DNA of 64,000 bases. Source: CAYMUL01 sp964393605. GTDB lineage: Bacteria > Bacteroidota > Ignavibacteria > Ignavibacteriales > Ignavibacteriaceae. Shown piece after piece: positions 26,864-35,895 of this stretch. The stretch covers positions 1 to 64,000 of the forward strand of contig CAYMUL010000014.1 of assembly GCA_964393605.1 (NCBI GenBank), given 5' to 3'. The translations under genes were made by a program, and so were the position numbers. The number at the start of each line of letters is the position of its first letter. Position 1 is the first letter of the stretch. A model generated the notes under the pieces. The model was not told the DNA's origin, ran no database searches, and worked only from the letters and a program-made list of their open reading frames with translations.

Positions 26864-27265
26864 TTAGCTTTTGACGGAGAACGCTTCGACGATTAAAGTA
26901 AGAAGCTCTCTTTTTGTGAAGGGTTTGGAGATGTAGTGCGAGCATCCGGCATCGAGAAAAATATCTTTATCCCCAGCCATTGCATATGCGGTTACGGCAA
27001 CAATGATTGTCTGTTCATATCCGGCAATTTGTCGAATTCTTTTTGTAGTCTCAACCCCATTCATTCCATAACCGAGATTAATATCCATAAGAATGATGTC
27101 ATAGTTTTTCTGGTTCACTTTCTCAATTGCCGATGGACCATCGATTGCAGTTTCTAACTCGGCAATATCTTTTAAGAAATATGAAATTACGTCCATGTTC
27201 TCGATGTTATTTTCCACAAGTAGAAGTTTTGGTTTGAATGGAAGTGTAGGGTATTCAACTTTCAT
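26864..27265 (-). CDS. Single-domain response regulator (receiver only)
   Basis: A 133-residue CheY-like receiver with no output domain. The phospho-acceptor is D61 (ILMDINLG), the switch Thr lies in VAVTAYA, and the conserved Lys is in ISKPFTK. The N-terminal acidic pocket reads VENN instead of the usual VEDN or VDD, so one of the two metal-binding acids is replaced by Asn19. It is convergent with the GT9 gene. The partner kinase is unknown. Confidence 0.88.
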   Translation of the reverse strand: MKVEYPTLPFKPKLLLVENNIENMDVISYFLKDIAELETAIDGPSAIEKVNQKNYDIILMDINLGYGMNGVETTKRIRQIAGYEQTIIVAVTAYAMAGDKDIFLDAGCSHYISKPFTKRELLTLIVEAFSVKS

Positions 27266-27477
27266 AGGAATGATGTAGTATGTGAGTTTATAAGTGATAA
27301 GATTAACGGATGCTAATATCTATATTTTTTTCTAAAGTTCATATGCTTTTTGTTGAACGGTAAAAAAAAATATCTGACGAAAAAATTTTGTGTGAAATTT
27401 TTACCCATGTTCACCAAATACTCTGGAAATTTAATGCTAAAGTGAATCATAAATTTCCAAAGCCAGCAATCAAGAGT

Positions 27478-27485
27478 TATCTTTG
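27478..27485 (+). promoter_or_regulatory. Possible Bacteroidota-type -7 promoter element for aspS
   Basis: TATCTTTG fits the TAnnTTTG -7 consensus described for Bacteroidota primary sigma factors and lies about 25 bases before the aspS ATG. No clear TTG -33 element is seen at the expected distance. Confidence 0.35.
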
Positions 27486-27510
27486 CACTTCAAAAAATTA
27501 GAATAAGGAT

Positions 27511-29277
27511 ATGTATTTTAAGAACCGAACTCACACATGCGGCGAACTGCGTGAAGTTAATATTAGCGAGAATGTTGTACTAAACGGCTGGGTTGATACC
27601 CGCCGCGATCTTGGCGGAGTAATTTTTATAGAACTTCGCGATAGATACGGAATTACGCAAGTTGTATTTGAACCACACTTTAACGAGCAAGCTCATCACG
27701 AAGCAAAAATTTTACGAAATGAATTTGTAATTTCTATTGAAGGAGTTGTAAGAAAACGTCCGGAAGGCACGGATAACGAAACGCTTCCGACCGGTAGAGT
27801 TGATGTACTCGTGAATAAACTTATAATTTTGAATCAAGCAAAAACTCCTCCGTTCCAAATTAAAAACGAAACCGATGCGGGAGAAGATTTAAGATTGAAA
27901 TATAGATTCCTCGATTTGCGTCGTCCATCTCTTCAAAACAATTTTATTCTTCGCCATAAGTTGGCGCAAATTACACGAAAGTTTTTTGACGAAAATAATT
28001 TTTTAGAAATTGAAACTCCGGTGCTGATGAAAAGCACTCCCGAAGGCGCAAGAGATTATCTTGTGCCGAGCAGAGTTCATAAAGGGAAATTTTACGCGCT
28101 TCCACAATCGCCGCAAACTTATAAACAAATATTAATGGTTGCGGGAATGGATAGATATTTCCAAATTGTGCGGTGCTTTCGCGATGAAGATTTACGCGCC
28201 GATCGTCAACCTGAGTTCACGCAAATCGACGTTGAAATGTCTTTCATCGATCAGGAAAATATTTTTGAACTAATCGAAGGATTGATGAAAAAATTCTTTA
28301 AAGAAATTTGGGATAAAAATTTGCGCTTGCCGATTCCACGTCTCTCTTTCGATGAAGCGATGGAAAGATTTGGCTCCGATAAACCGGATCTCCGTTTCAA
28401 TCTTGAAATGAAAACATTGAATCATGTTTTTGAAAAATCTGAATTCAAAGTATTTAAAGAACAAATTGAAACCGGCGGAATAATTACCGGAATGGTTGCC
28501 CCCGATTGTGGAAATTATACTCGTAATCAATTGGATGTTTTAACAGACTTCGTAAAGAAACTCGGCGCCGGCGGTTTAATTTGGATTAGAGTTAAAGATG
28601 ACGGCATCGAAGCTCCTGTTATGAAATTCTTTTCCGAAGAAGAAAAGAATAATCTTGTTGCCGAACTAAATGCAAAATCGGGTGATCTTCTTTTCATCCT
28701 GACAGGAAAAAAATATAGAACACTTTCTTTAATGGGCTCGTTAAGATTGGAAATGGCTCGCAGATTAGATTTGATAAAACAGGATGCGGAACCAAAACTT
28801 CTTTGGGTTTATGAATTTCCGTTATTCGAGTGGGATGAAGAAACAAAAAGATTTTACGCAATGCATCACCCATTCACTTCTCCGCGGTTGGAAGATGTTG
28901 ATAAAATGGATTCCGATCCGTCGCAAGTTAAAGCCCGCGCATATGATTTAGTATTAAACGGAAATGAAATTGCAGGCGGAAGCATCAGAATTCATAATTC
29001 CGAATTACAGGCAAAGATGTTCAAAGTATTGGGTCTTTCGGAAGAAGAGGCGAACGAAAAATTCGGATTCTTGATGAACGCTTTTCAATATGGCGCACCG
29101 CCACACGGCGGAATTGCGTTCGGCTTCGATCGGCTTGCGATGATCTTTTCCGGCGAAAGTTCTATTCGCGATGTTATCGCTTTCCCGAAAACCGCAAGCG
29201 GCGTTTCATTAATGGATGATTCTCCTTCGCATGTTGACGAGCATCAGTTAAAAGAACTGCATATAAAAATCAGATAA
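27511..29277 (+). CDS. aspS: Aspartate-tRNA ligase
   Basis: A 588-residue class II aminoacyl-tRNA synthetase of the bacterial AspRS type. It has an N-terminal OB-fold anticodon-binding domain (about 1-105), the motif 2 loop FRDEDLRADRQPEFTQ (near 225), a bacterial GAD insertion (about 300-410), and motif 3 GGIAFGFDRLAMI (near 532). Whether it is Asp-specific or also charges tRNA-Asn is not decided. It is followed by a strong bidirectional terminator. Confidence 0.97.
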   Translation: MYFKNRTHTCGELREVNISENVVLNGWVDTRRDLGGVIFIELRDRYGITQVVFEPHFNEQAHHEAKILRNEFVISIEGVVRKRPEGTDNETLPTGRVDVLVNKLIILNQAKTPPFQIKNETDAGEDLRLKYRFLDLRRPSLQNNFILRHKLAQITRKFFDENNFLEIETPVLMKSTPEGARDYLVPSRVHKGKFYALPQSPQTYKQILMVAGMDRYFQIVRCFRDEDLRADRQPEFTQIDVEMSFIDQENIFELIEGLMKKFFKEIWDKNLRLPIPRLSFDEAMERFGSDKPDLRFNLEMKTLNHVFEKSEFKVFKEQIETGGIITGMVAPDCGNYTRNQLDVLTDFVKKLGAGGLIWIRVKDDGIEAPVMKFFSEEEKNNLVAELNAKSGDLLFILTGKKYRTLSLMGSLRLEMARRLDLIKQDAEPKLLWVYEFPLFEWDEETKRFYAMHHPFTSPRLEDVDKMDSDPSQVKARAYDLVLNGNEIAGGSIRIHNSELQAKMFKVLGLSEEEANEKFGFLMNAFQYGAPPHGGIAFGFDRLAMIFSGESSIRDVIAFPKTASGVSLMDDSPSHVDEHQLKELHIKIR

Positions 29278-29300
29278 AATTTTTTCTGTTTAAAAAAGAA

Positions 29301-29329
29301 AACCCATGCATAGTTGCATGGGTTTTTTT
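29301..29329. terminator. Bidirectional intrinsic terminator
   Basis: The 10-bp stem AACCCATGCA / TGCATGGGTT has loop TAGT and is followed by a T run (29323-29329). A-rich sequence on the left gives a T-rich tail on the minus strand. It separates aspS from the convergent lipoprotein gene. Confidence 0.9.
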
Positions 29330-29354
29330 GTTGGAATGATTTCCAAAAGCAGAT

Positions 29355-30113
29355 TTAGAAACGAGTATCTTTTTGTGTGTTGTTGTATTTGTAAGATACC
29401 TTAATCCATTTGAAAGGATCGGTCGGACCGGATGCGCCGCCGGTTGCGGTGATTTTCAATTTTACATAATGAAGATCATTTGTGTACAAGAAACTATAAT
29501 AAGTCTGTGTTTCTTTTTTACCATAAGTCCATGTTGCCGAAGAATAAACGGGAGAATCAGCACCATCAGTCAAATCTGAATTTGGTGCAGTTCCGTTGTA
29601 GAAATCGGTATATCTATAAGGAGTTGCTGATGGTGGTCTTAAATGACTACTCTTTAAAGAATCAAAATCAAAATAAACATCTGCTGTGTTGCTTGAAGAA
29701 AGTATCTTCGTACCGGATGAAAGAATCAGACCACTGAGATGTGTTGGATCGGTATCGGCTCTTTCGTAAAGTTGTATATCGTTATATGTAGAAACATCAA
29801 GCGGTTTAGCAGTTAAGACTATTGTGCTTGAAGTTGTTGTTTTACCTGCGCTAACAGGAACCGTGAAAGTAGTATCGTTGTAATTCTCTAACTTTAATGT
29901 AACAGAAACGGAAGTTCCGGTAAGATTTTTCAAAGTGTCGGGTGTAACTTTTCCTGTGTTTGTTGTGCCTGTCCAAATTTGAGCACCTGCCGGATTGGAA
30001 ACAACTACAACGTTGCCTTTCTCATCTACAGGATCAGGATCGGTTGTTGTGTCGCATGCAGAAAAGAATACTGCAATGCTCAACATGATTAATGGGAATA
30101 ATATTTTTTTCAT
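29355..30113 (-). CDS. PEGA-domain lipoprotein
   Basis: A 252-residue exported lipoprotein. The signal peptide ends in a lipobox, FFSAC, with Cys20 as the lipidated residue. A PEGA-type beta domain follows (about 33-105: VVVVSNPAGAQIWTG, then TPDTLKNLTGTSVSVTLK). The C-terminal half (about 110-250) is rich in Thr, Ser, Tyr and Asp with no family I recognise. PEGA domains are common on surface proteins and probably bind cell-wall or sugar structures. It is preceded on the same strand by another lipoprotein gene 19 bases away. Confidence 0.75.
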   Translation of the reverse strand: MKKILFPLIMLSIAVFFSACDTTTDPDPVDEKGNVVVVSNPAGAQIWTGTTNTGKVTPDTLKNLTGTSVSVTLKLENYNDTTFTVPVSAGKTTTSSTIVLTAKPLDVSTYNDIQLYERADTDPTHLSGLILSSGTKILSSSNTADVYFDFDSLKSSHLRPPSATPYRYTDFYNGTAPNSDLTDGADSPVYSSATWTYGKKETQTYYSFLYTNDLHYVKLKITATGGASGPTDPFKWIKVSYKYNNTQKDTRF

Positions 30114-30132
30114 TTATTTCTCCTAGAATTTA

Positions 30133-30597
30133 TTATTGCATTTTAAGTGATATTTTAAATTTCTGTGCCGGATTGCTATTCAAAGAAAACTCGCCGGTGA
30201 AAGACTTAAGATCTTCGGAAAGAGTGCCGGTATATTGCCCTGCATCTTTATTTCTTTCGGTATCTTCAAAGTTCATAACCTTTGTTTTTGCATTCCACGT
30301 GCCTTTAACTTTTTGCTTCAAAGGGGGATTCCAATTCACTACGGTTTCTCCTTCAAAGTTATCGCCGTCTTGTTTTGTAATGGTTAAAGTCATTGCTTTA
30401 TTCCAGAATGTACCCTTCCACGCTCCTTCAATTTTTAGTTCGGGAGTAGTTTCTACAGGCGGTGGGTTTTCAGTTTGTGTTGTGGGGGGAGTAGTTTGTT
30501 GCTGATCATTAGCTGGTTCACTTTTTTTCTCGCAACCGGTTAAAGTTAAAAAGAGAAATAGCACAACAGCAACGCCAATCTTAGTGATGAATTTCAT
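30133..30597 (-). CDS. Small lipoprotein, function unknown
   Basis: A 154-residue lipoprotein with the lipobox LTGC (Cys22), then a long Pro/Thr/Gln-rich linker (about 27-52) that would hold the domain away from the membrane. The beta-rich C-terminal domain (about 55-154) contains IEGAWKGTFWNKAMTLTIT, which resembles lipocalin-like or META-like small beta barrels; this is only a resemblance. It likely forms a pair with the PEGA lipoprotein downstream. Confidence 0.65.
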   Translation of the reverse strand: MKFITKIGVAVVLFLFLTLTGCEKKSEPANDQQQTTPPTTQTENPPPVETTPELKIEGAWKGTFWNKAMTLTITKQDGDNFEGETVVNWNPPLKQKVKGTWNAKTKVMNFEDTERNKDAGQYTGTLSEDLKSFTGEFSLNSNPAQKFKISLKMQ

Positions 30598-30773
30598 ATT
30601 AGTTCCTTGTTGATTTTTGATATTAAAAATTAGTAAATAACTTTTTGTTTATTGCCAAACATTGATGCAAAAAAACAGAATTTTATTTGAACCGCTCAAA
30701 TATAAAGATTATTACATTATTGGTTTGTAACAAATTTAACAAAATATTCGAAGCATGTTAATTGAACCCGGTG

Positions 30774-32027
30774 TTATTCTAACCAGGAGATAACTTCGTA
30801 ACTATCTGTTGTGGGGAAATGAGGAGGTATCTGTGTCAACAATCTTTGATCGTAAGTATGAACAAATCTATAGCCCTTCTTCGGAACGCCTGCGGCGTAC
30901 ACTGCTGTCGGTCGAATATCCTGTGCAATTATTCCACCGAACAATTTCATACTATGTACAGATGGATAGTTTGCATATCTGTCAATATTCAATCCATCAT
31001 TTTGACAAAAGATTGAGCCATGAATATTAATATCGCCTCTTGTCGGATCGAAAGTAATTTCCGCTTTATTTTCGGCAACAATGCCAAGCATATCTGTAGA
31101 TGCCGGATTTGTTCGCGGATCGGAATTGTAGACAATATCGTCATCAAAAAAAACATTACCTGCTTGCGCGAGTCCATTTTCCGTAACTACAACGGTTGCT
31201 TGTCCGTTCAGTCTTCCCCTCATAGTAACTCTTCCTCCTTTAATTAAGATAACCCCATTACTTGCCAATGCGTTAATTGGTACTGTGATGGGCGCGGTCC
31301 ATGGTCCCAAAGCCGAATGGTTATTGCCTGTTCTCGACTTATGAGTAACGGTGCCATCGGCGTTGAAAGTGAGATCGACATCAATATATCTACTTGGACC
31401 ACCCGCACCTTGAAAAATGTATCCACTACTGGAAGCAATCGCTTCCATGTTTGGTCTATTAAAATCCAACGGAATATTTATTCCTGATTCATAACCGCCG
31501 AGAAATTCGGGTGCGCCGCCGGGAGGTCCGTGTCTTCTCAATCCTCTTAAACTCGTTACTTTTCCGAGGAATACAGGACTTCCATAATAGCCCAAATAAT
31601 CGTTAATATGTATCGGTCCATCAAAAGTATCGCCTGTGGCAGGAATGGCGGAAAGGTTGCCGTAAAAATTTCCAAACTTGGCGAAGTTGCTCGGCTGAAT
31701 CACAACTTCAATCGTTTTTTCGTAAGTGCCGATTCTACTTTCAGAAGTTATTTTAATTCTATTGCCGACAAGAAAATCTATGGAGACATCAACAACCGCA
31801 TCGTTAAGTTCAATGTTTCTGAACCCTGCATTCCATGTGGGATTAAAATGGAGACGAGAATTTGCAAGATTAACGCCTGCAACGGCAGCATTGGTTGCTA
31901 CCGTTTCGTTGTAATACTGAGAATAAATGTCAACAGTCTTTGTACTTGTAGAGAGCAAATTCGAATTGTACAACATGAATAACGAACTGTAACCGATAAC
32001 TAATAAAACAGCAGCTTTACCAAACAT
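30774..32027 (-). CDS. Pilin-like / PilX-like protein with short leader
   Basis: A 417-residue protein with an N-terminal MFG followed by a hydrophobic helix (residues 4-25, KAAVLLVIGYSSLFMLY), then a soluble extracytoplasmic part. Residues about 26-110 are helical then beta-rich (AVAGVNLANSRL is typical of PilX/GspK-like N-terminal regions). The remainder is beta-rich with many Gly, Asn and Asp residues. It is the last of three minus-strand genes that all encode this kind of N-terminal helix and lie next to the pilus machine. I infer a minor pilin, possibly a tip adhesin given its size. No canonical prepilin cleavage motif is present. Confidence 0.55.
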   Translation of the reverse strand: MFGKAAVLLVIGYSSLFMLYNSNLLSTSTKTVDIYSQYYNETVATNAAVAGVNLANSRLHFNPTWNAGFRNIELNDAVVDVSIDFLVGNRIKITSESRIGTYEKTIEVVIQPSNFAKFGNFYGNLSAIPATGDTFDGPIHINDYLGYYGSPVFLGKVTSLRGLRRHGPPGGAPEFLGGYESGINIPLDFNRPNMEAIASSSGYIFQGAGGPSRYIDVDLTFNADGTVTHKSRTGNNHSALGPWTAPITVPINALASNGVILIKGGRVTMRGRLNGQATVVVTENGLAQAGNVFFDDDIVYNSDPRTNPASTDMLGIVAENKAEITFDPTRGDINIHGSIFCQNDGLNIDRYANYPSVHSMKLFGGIIAQDIRPTAVYAAGVPKKGYRFVHTYDQRLLTQIPPHFPTTDSYEVISWLE

Positions 32028-32031
32028 AAAC

Positions 32032-32637
32032 TCACCTATTCTTTAAATTTCTGGAAGTTATTCTTCTTTGCCTCCAATAGGCAGTAGCATAATCTTCATG
32101 AATAATTTCGGGACCTTCAACTTTTACCGAGACTTCAATATTCTGAATTCTTCCGGTTTGTTCATTATCAATCGGAAGCGGGATAGAATCTCTAAGTGCA
32201 TCATAATATTTCAAACTGAAATGTGTAACGCGATGACTTACAACCATTGGTTCATCAGTGTTAAATCTTCTGTAAAGAACTCTGTCGCGCGGGTTCGGAG
32301 TATGACTCAACTCTTCAAGTGTACCTAAATAAAATGTAATGGAATCAATATCGTTATCGTTATCGAAATCGCCTTTTATTTTTATCGAGTATTCTGAAGC
32401 AGATGATATCGCCTTGGATGGCTCAGGCATTTGAGAGGGTTCCCTTGCATATCCAATCTTTTTAAAGTCTCCCTCAATATAATATGCAATTGTAAGTAAT
32501 TCATTTTGCATCCCAAATTCTTCATTGTAATGATAAACTGTCATAGTTGCTTTTTCATTCACCTGATAGAGAGTGAGCAGAAGAGTGCCTCCGATTAATG
32601 CGGCACCAACTAAATCAATAATAGTGGAAAATCCCAT
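32032..32637 (-). CDS. Pseudopilin-like protein
   Basis: A 201-residue protein starting MG then FSTIIDLVGAALIGGTLLL, a hydrophobic helix reaching from residue 3 to about 23, followed by a helical stalk and a beta-rich C-terminal domain with calcium-site-like acidic text (DFDNDNDIDSI, about 90-100). This is the general plan of minor pseudopilins such as GspJ/PilW. The helix begins straight after Gly2 and has Asp at position +6 rather than Glu at +5. It lies four bases from the downstream gene and three bases from the upstream one. Confidence 0.55.
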   Translation of the reverse strand: MGFSTIIDLVGAALIGGTLLLTLYQVNEKATMTVYHYNEEFGMQNELLTIAYYIEGDFKKIGYAREPSQMPEPSKAISSASEYSIKIKGDFDNDNDIDSITFYLGTLEELSHTPNPRDRVLYRRFNTDEPMVVSHRVTHFSLKYYDALRDSIPLPIDNEQTGRIQNIEVSVKVEGPEIIHEDYATAYWRQRRITSRNLKNR

Positions 32638-32640
32638 AGC

Positions 32641-33138
32641 TTACCTAAAAACCCAATAACTATAAATAGTACTCAGATGCATCGTGTCCTGCATTAATCC
32701 ACTCGTAACATATACAGTGAGTTTTTTATGCCAGGTTTGCGTATTTACACCGAGACGCAAATTATTTTCGTTCACATATTCTACTTTGCACCAACCGTCG
32801 AACTCGGCAGTTTGCATTGTTGTATCTCGAAAAGTGAAGCCGTTAAAATCATCCACATCATCAAAGTCGCGGAATGTTGTTTCACCGGCATCGAGTCCCA
32901 ATCTATTCGGATTCGTTAAAGAAGAAACTACATTAACCGCGCCTTGTGAAGAAACTTCATCATAAGCAACGCGGTTTGCATCTTCCATCACTGAAGTGAT
33001 TAAACTGATTGCAGTAATTGCATACTTTGAGTTACTTGAAATTTCATCGGAGCGAAGAATGTTTTCATTCACGCGTGTTGAGATTGTTGTCAGCATCATC
33101 ATTGCCAACAACGTAAACATCGATTGTCCTGTATTCAT
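32641..33138 (-). CDS. Pseudopilin-like protein
   Basis: A 165-residue protein starting MNTG then QSMFTLLAMMMLTTIS, again a hydrophobic N-terminal helix directly after a glycine, followed by an amphipathic helix and a beta-rich domain. Gly4 with a following Gln resembles a minimal prepilin cleavage site. It is the first gene of the minus-strand minor-pilin run, divergent from the tandem pilin genes. Assignment as a minor pilin rests on context and topology. Confidence 0.55.
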   Translation of the reverse strand: MNTGQSMFTLLAMMMLTTISTRVNENILRSDEISSNSKYAITAISLITSVMEDANRVAYDEVSSQGAVNVVSSLTNPNRLGLDAGETTFRDFDDVDDFNGFTFRDTTMQTAEFDGWCKVEYVNENNLRLGVNTQTWHKKLTVYVTSGLMQDTMHLSTIYSYWVFR

Positions 33139-33397
33139 ACAAAAAAGATAATATTGTTACTTAAGTAATTAAAGATAATTAACTATTCATTTAAAGAATA
33201 GATAACTATTCATACTACAAAAAACGTGCCCGATAAGTCATTTGACAAATTTGCTTAAAAAAGTAGATTACAGCATCTTTGAACAAATCCCTCTTGATGC
33301 TTTTTGAGACGTTGTATCACAATGATATTCGTTGTTTGAAAAGATGGCACGATTGTGGTGCAGAAAATTGTTTTAGTAATTAGAGAAAATTTTATTA
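33139..33397. promoter_or_regulatory. Divergent pilin promoter region with a repeated 10-mer
   Basis: AACTATTCAT occurs twice (33181-33190 and 33204-33213), 23 bases apart, near the start of the minus-strand minor-pilin genes. A closely matching inverted copy lies upstream of pilT. These could be regulator sites for the pilus locus (inference). No promoter consensus is clear. Confidence 0.35.
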
Positions 33398-33781
33398 ATG
33401 GGTCAACAGCAACTCCTATTGATCGTATTGGGCGTCATAATTGTCGGTATTGCTATTGTAGTTGGAATCACATTATTTCAGGCAAGTGCGGTTCAGGCAA
33501 ATCGTGATGCCATTACATCCGATTTGCAACATCTCGCCTTCACAGCGCAACAATATTACAAAAAACCGACAATATTGGGAGGAGGTGGAAATTCGTTTGT
33601 TGGATATTCACTCCCTACCGGGCTCAGTTCCAACGTAAATGGTACTTATGTAGTTTCATCAGTCGCCGCTAATCAAGTTGTTTTCACCGGAACAGGAACT
33701 GAGAAAAATGATGCAGGGCAACTAGTTCAATATCAATCAACCGTAACAAATACTTCGGTAGTAACCGTCGTTGTTCGGTAA
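33398..33781 (+). CDS. Small pilin-like protein (tandem copy 1)
   Basis: A 127-residue protein. After the dipeptide MG comes QQQ and then a very hydrophobic helix (about 6-27), followed by an amphipathic helix ending in AQQYYKKP and a small Gly/Ser/Thr-rich beta domain. This is the plan of a type IV major pilin, but without GFTLIE and without Glu at +5. It shares its first 24 residues and its overall length with the next gene. No good Shine-Dalgarno site is seen, so it may be expressed less than copy 2. It sits directly upstream of pilC, pilB and pilT. Confidence 0.65.
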   Translation: MGQQQLLLIVLGVIIVGIAIVVGITLFQASAVQANRDAITSDLQHLAFTAQQYYKKPTILGGGGNSFVGYSLPTGLSSNVNGTYVVSSVAANQVVFTGTGTEKNDAGQLVQYQSTVTNTSVVTVVVR

Positions 33782-33955
33782 AAAGGTAATGATTATTAAG
33801 ATAGATTTCAGTAATATTTACTTGTAATAATTTATAATCGATTGAAAATAATAAATGAAAACAAATAATTCGGAAATTTTTTTATTGGCACAATATTCTC
33901 TGTGGCACACAAAAGATATTTTTCATTAATCAATAAATAAGAAAGGATCTCAATC

Positions 33956-34339
33956 ATGGGACAACAACAGTTATTACTCATCGTTCTTGGCGTTATTATC
34001 GTCGGTATCGCAATTGTAGTAGGTATTAACCTCTTCAATGCAAGCGCAGTTCAAGCAAACAGAGACGGTGTCGTTTCTGATCTTCAAAATCTTGCGGCTT
34101 CCGCACAACAATATTACAAGAAACCGGCTTCATTAGGCGGCGGTGCAGGATCATTTGTAGGGTTCGCAATTCCAACAGGCTTAAGTACAACTGCAAACGG
34201 AACGTATGCAATTACTTCTGCTGCGGCTGGAAATATTGTACTCACTGGAACAGGTACAGAAAAAAACGATGCGGGAAAAGCAATTCAGCACCAAGCTACA
34301 GTTACCCCAACTGCAATAACAACAAAGATGATTCAATAA
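33956..34339 (+). CDS. Small pilin-like protein (tandem copy 2, likely major pilin)
   Basis: A 127-residue paralogue of the preceding gene that aligns end to end with no gaps. The first 24 residues are identical; divergence is concentrated in the C-terminal domain. Both keep SAVQANRD, AQQYYKKP and GTGTEKNDAG. This copy has a good ribosome site (AAAGGA) and its own strong terminator, which fits a highly expressed, separately transcribed structural subunit. I infer it is the main pilus or pseudopilus subunit. The extremely short leader (MG) is unusual. Confidence 0.7.
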   Translation: MGQQQLLLIVLGVIIVGIAIVVGINLFNASAVQANRDGVVSDLQNLAASAQQYYKKPASLGGGAGSFVGFAIPTGLSTTANGTYAITSAAAGNIVLTGTGTEKNDAGKAIQHQATVTPTAITTKMIQ

Positions 34340-34393
34340 TTTTTTGTTGAAGTTGCTCATCGGTAATAAAAATTATTAACCGTGAGAATTATA

Positions 34394-34421
34394 AAGGTTA
34401 CCATTATTGGTAACCTTTTTT
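34394..34421 (+). terminator. Intrinsic terminator after the major pilin candidate
   Basis: The 9-bp stem AAGGTTACC / GGTAACCTT (34394-34402 with 34409-34417), loop ATTATT, is followed by a T run. It uncouples pilin expression from the machine genes. Confidence 0.9.
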
Positions 34422-34521
34422 ATTTTAAACTCATCATGCAATTTTAATTTTTGCAAAGAATTGACGTTTAATCTTTTCTATTTTTTGATTAAATTTTATT
34501 TGAAATCAAAAAAAATTCAAA

Positions 34522-35895
34522 ATGGTTGAATATAAATTCGTCGCTCAAAATCCCGCAGGGAAAGTTATATCAGGCTCCATCACAGGAGTTAATGCAAAAG
34601 ATGCAAAGAGGAAGATTAATGAACTTGTAAAAAAAAATCATCTTACTCTACAAAGCACAAGCAAGAAATCTACATTTCTTTATAAAGCAAGAAAAGGGGG
34701 AGACAAACCTATTACAGGCGAGCAAAAAGCTTATAGCAAAGAAGAAGTTGTTGAAGCCCTTAGTCGCCTTGGTTATAAAGTTATTTCGGTTAATAAAAAA
34801 TTACTCGACTTTAGCCCTGCACCTCCGGTTCAAGAAATTGTAACCTTTGTTAAAATTAGTTCCGAACTTCTTGAACAAAAATTATCATATGGTGAAATCT
34901 TAAATCTGCTTATCAACGATACTCAAAACAAAACATTAAAGGACACACTCCGTGAAATAAACAACGAGTTAAAAAAGGGAGCTGATAGTCAGGCAGTATT
35001 TGCAAAATATCAGGCTGTATTTGGAAAGTTCACCGCATATATGCTTGGTCTCGCATCAAAAAGCGGAAACATGACGGAGATTTACAAAGCGACTGCAAAG
35101 TTCATGGAACGCAGACAGGAATTCAGAAAGAACTTACGAAGCGCGCTGATTAGTCCTATGGTTACAATCTTTATTTTATTTCTTGCTGTACTTTATTATG
35201 TCGGATACATATTCCCCGAAACCGCAATGTTGTTTGTGCGTTACAATATTCCACTACCGCCAATGACTGCAGGAACTTTATCCATTAGTGAATTTTTAAC
35301 TGCAAACATTGTTTTTATTTTAGGCGGAGTAATTATACCAATTATCGTTTTAGGAAGATTATCTACAACAAAAAAAGGGAGATTCATAAAAGATAAATTG
35401 ATTTTCAAAATTCCTATTCTCGGAAATCTAATTCATAAAACGGTGATTGAGGTTTTCTGTCGTGTGTTTTATACACTTTACAGTGGCTCTGCAGAAAGCA
35501 TTGAACCGATTCGGATTGCCTCGGAAGCTACAAACAACGAGTACTTTGAATCTCAAATAAAAAATGTCGCTATTCCACTCATGATTAAAAAAGGTATTGG
35601 CGTAACCGATGCATTTGAGAAAGCCAACGTTTTTACCGATACAGCTATTTCAAGATTTCACTCCGGCGAAGAAACGGGAACAATTAAAAATACTGCCTTG
35701 CAACTTGCAAACTATTACGAAAGCGAAACTGTTTTTAAATTGAAAAATATTATTGAACTTATTCAGGTTATTATTTCTATGATAATAATGATTGTAATGA
35801 TTGGGCTTACTGTCGTCTCGGCTGAAACAGCTACTATAAAACCCAAAACACCGCTTTCAGAAGTTGTTCAATTTGTTGAAAGGCCAATCGTATGA
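34522..35895 (+). CDS. pilC: Pilus assembly inner-membrane platform protein PilC/GspF
   Basis: A 457-residue member of the type II secretion F / PilC family. A divergent N-terminal domain (about 1-105) precedes two GspF-type helical repeats. Hydrophobic segments lie at about 210-235, 258-280 and 413-438, the expected three-helix topology. It forms the membrane platform turned by the PilB ATPase. It overlaps pilB by four bases (ATGA). Confidence 0.88.
   Translation: MVEYKFVAQNPAGKVISGSITGVNAKDAKRKINELVKKNHLTLQSTSKKSTFLYKARKGGDKPITGEQKAYSKEEVVEALSRLGYKVISVNKKLLDFSPAPPVQEIVTFVKISSELLEQKLSYGEILNLLINDTQNKTLKDTLREINNELKKGADSQAVFAKYQAVFGKFTAYMLGLASKSGNMTEIYKATAKFMERRQEFRKNLRSALISPMVTIFILFLAVLYYVGYIFPETAMLFVRYNIPLPPMTAGTLSISEFLTANIVFILGGVIIPIIVLGRLSTTKKGRFIKDKLIFKIPILGNLIHKTVIEVFCRVFYTLYSGSAESIEPIRIASEATNNEYFESQIKNVAIPLMIKKGIGVTDAFEKANVFTDTAISRFHSGEETGTIKNTALQLANYYESETVFKLKNIIELIQVIISMIIMIVMIGLTVVSAETATIKPKTPLSEVVQFVERPIV

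Noticed and set aside
33344..33908. Possible sigma-54 promoters (TGGCAC elements) ahead of both pilin genes
   Set aside because: TGGCAC is present at 33345, 33886 and 33903, but no copy has a GC at the required ten-base distance from GG, so the -12 element fails.
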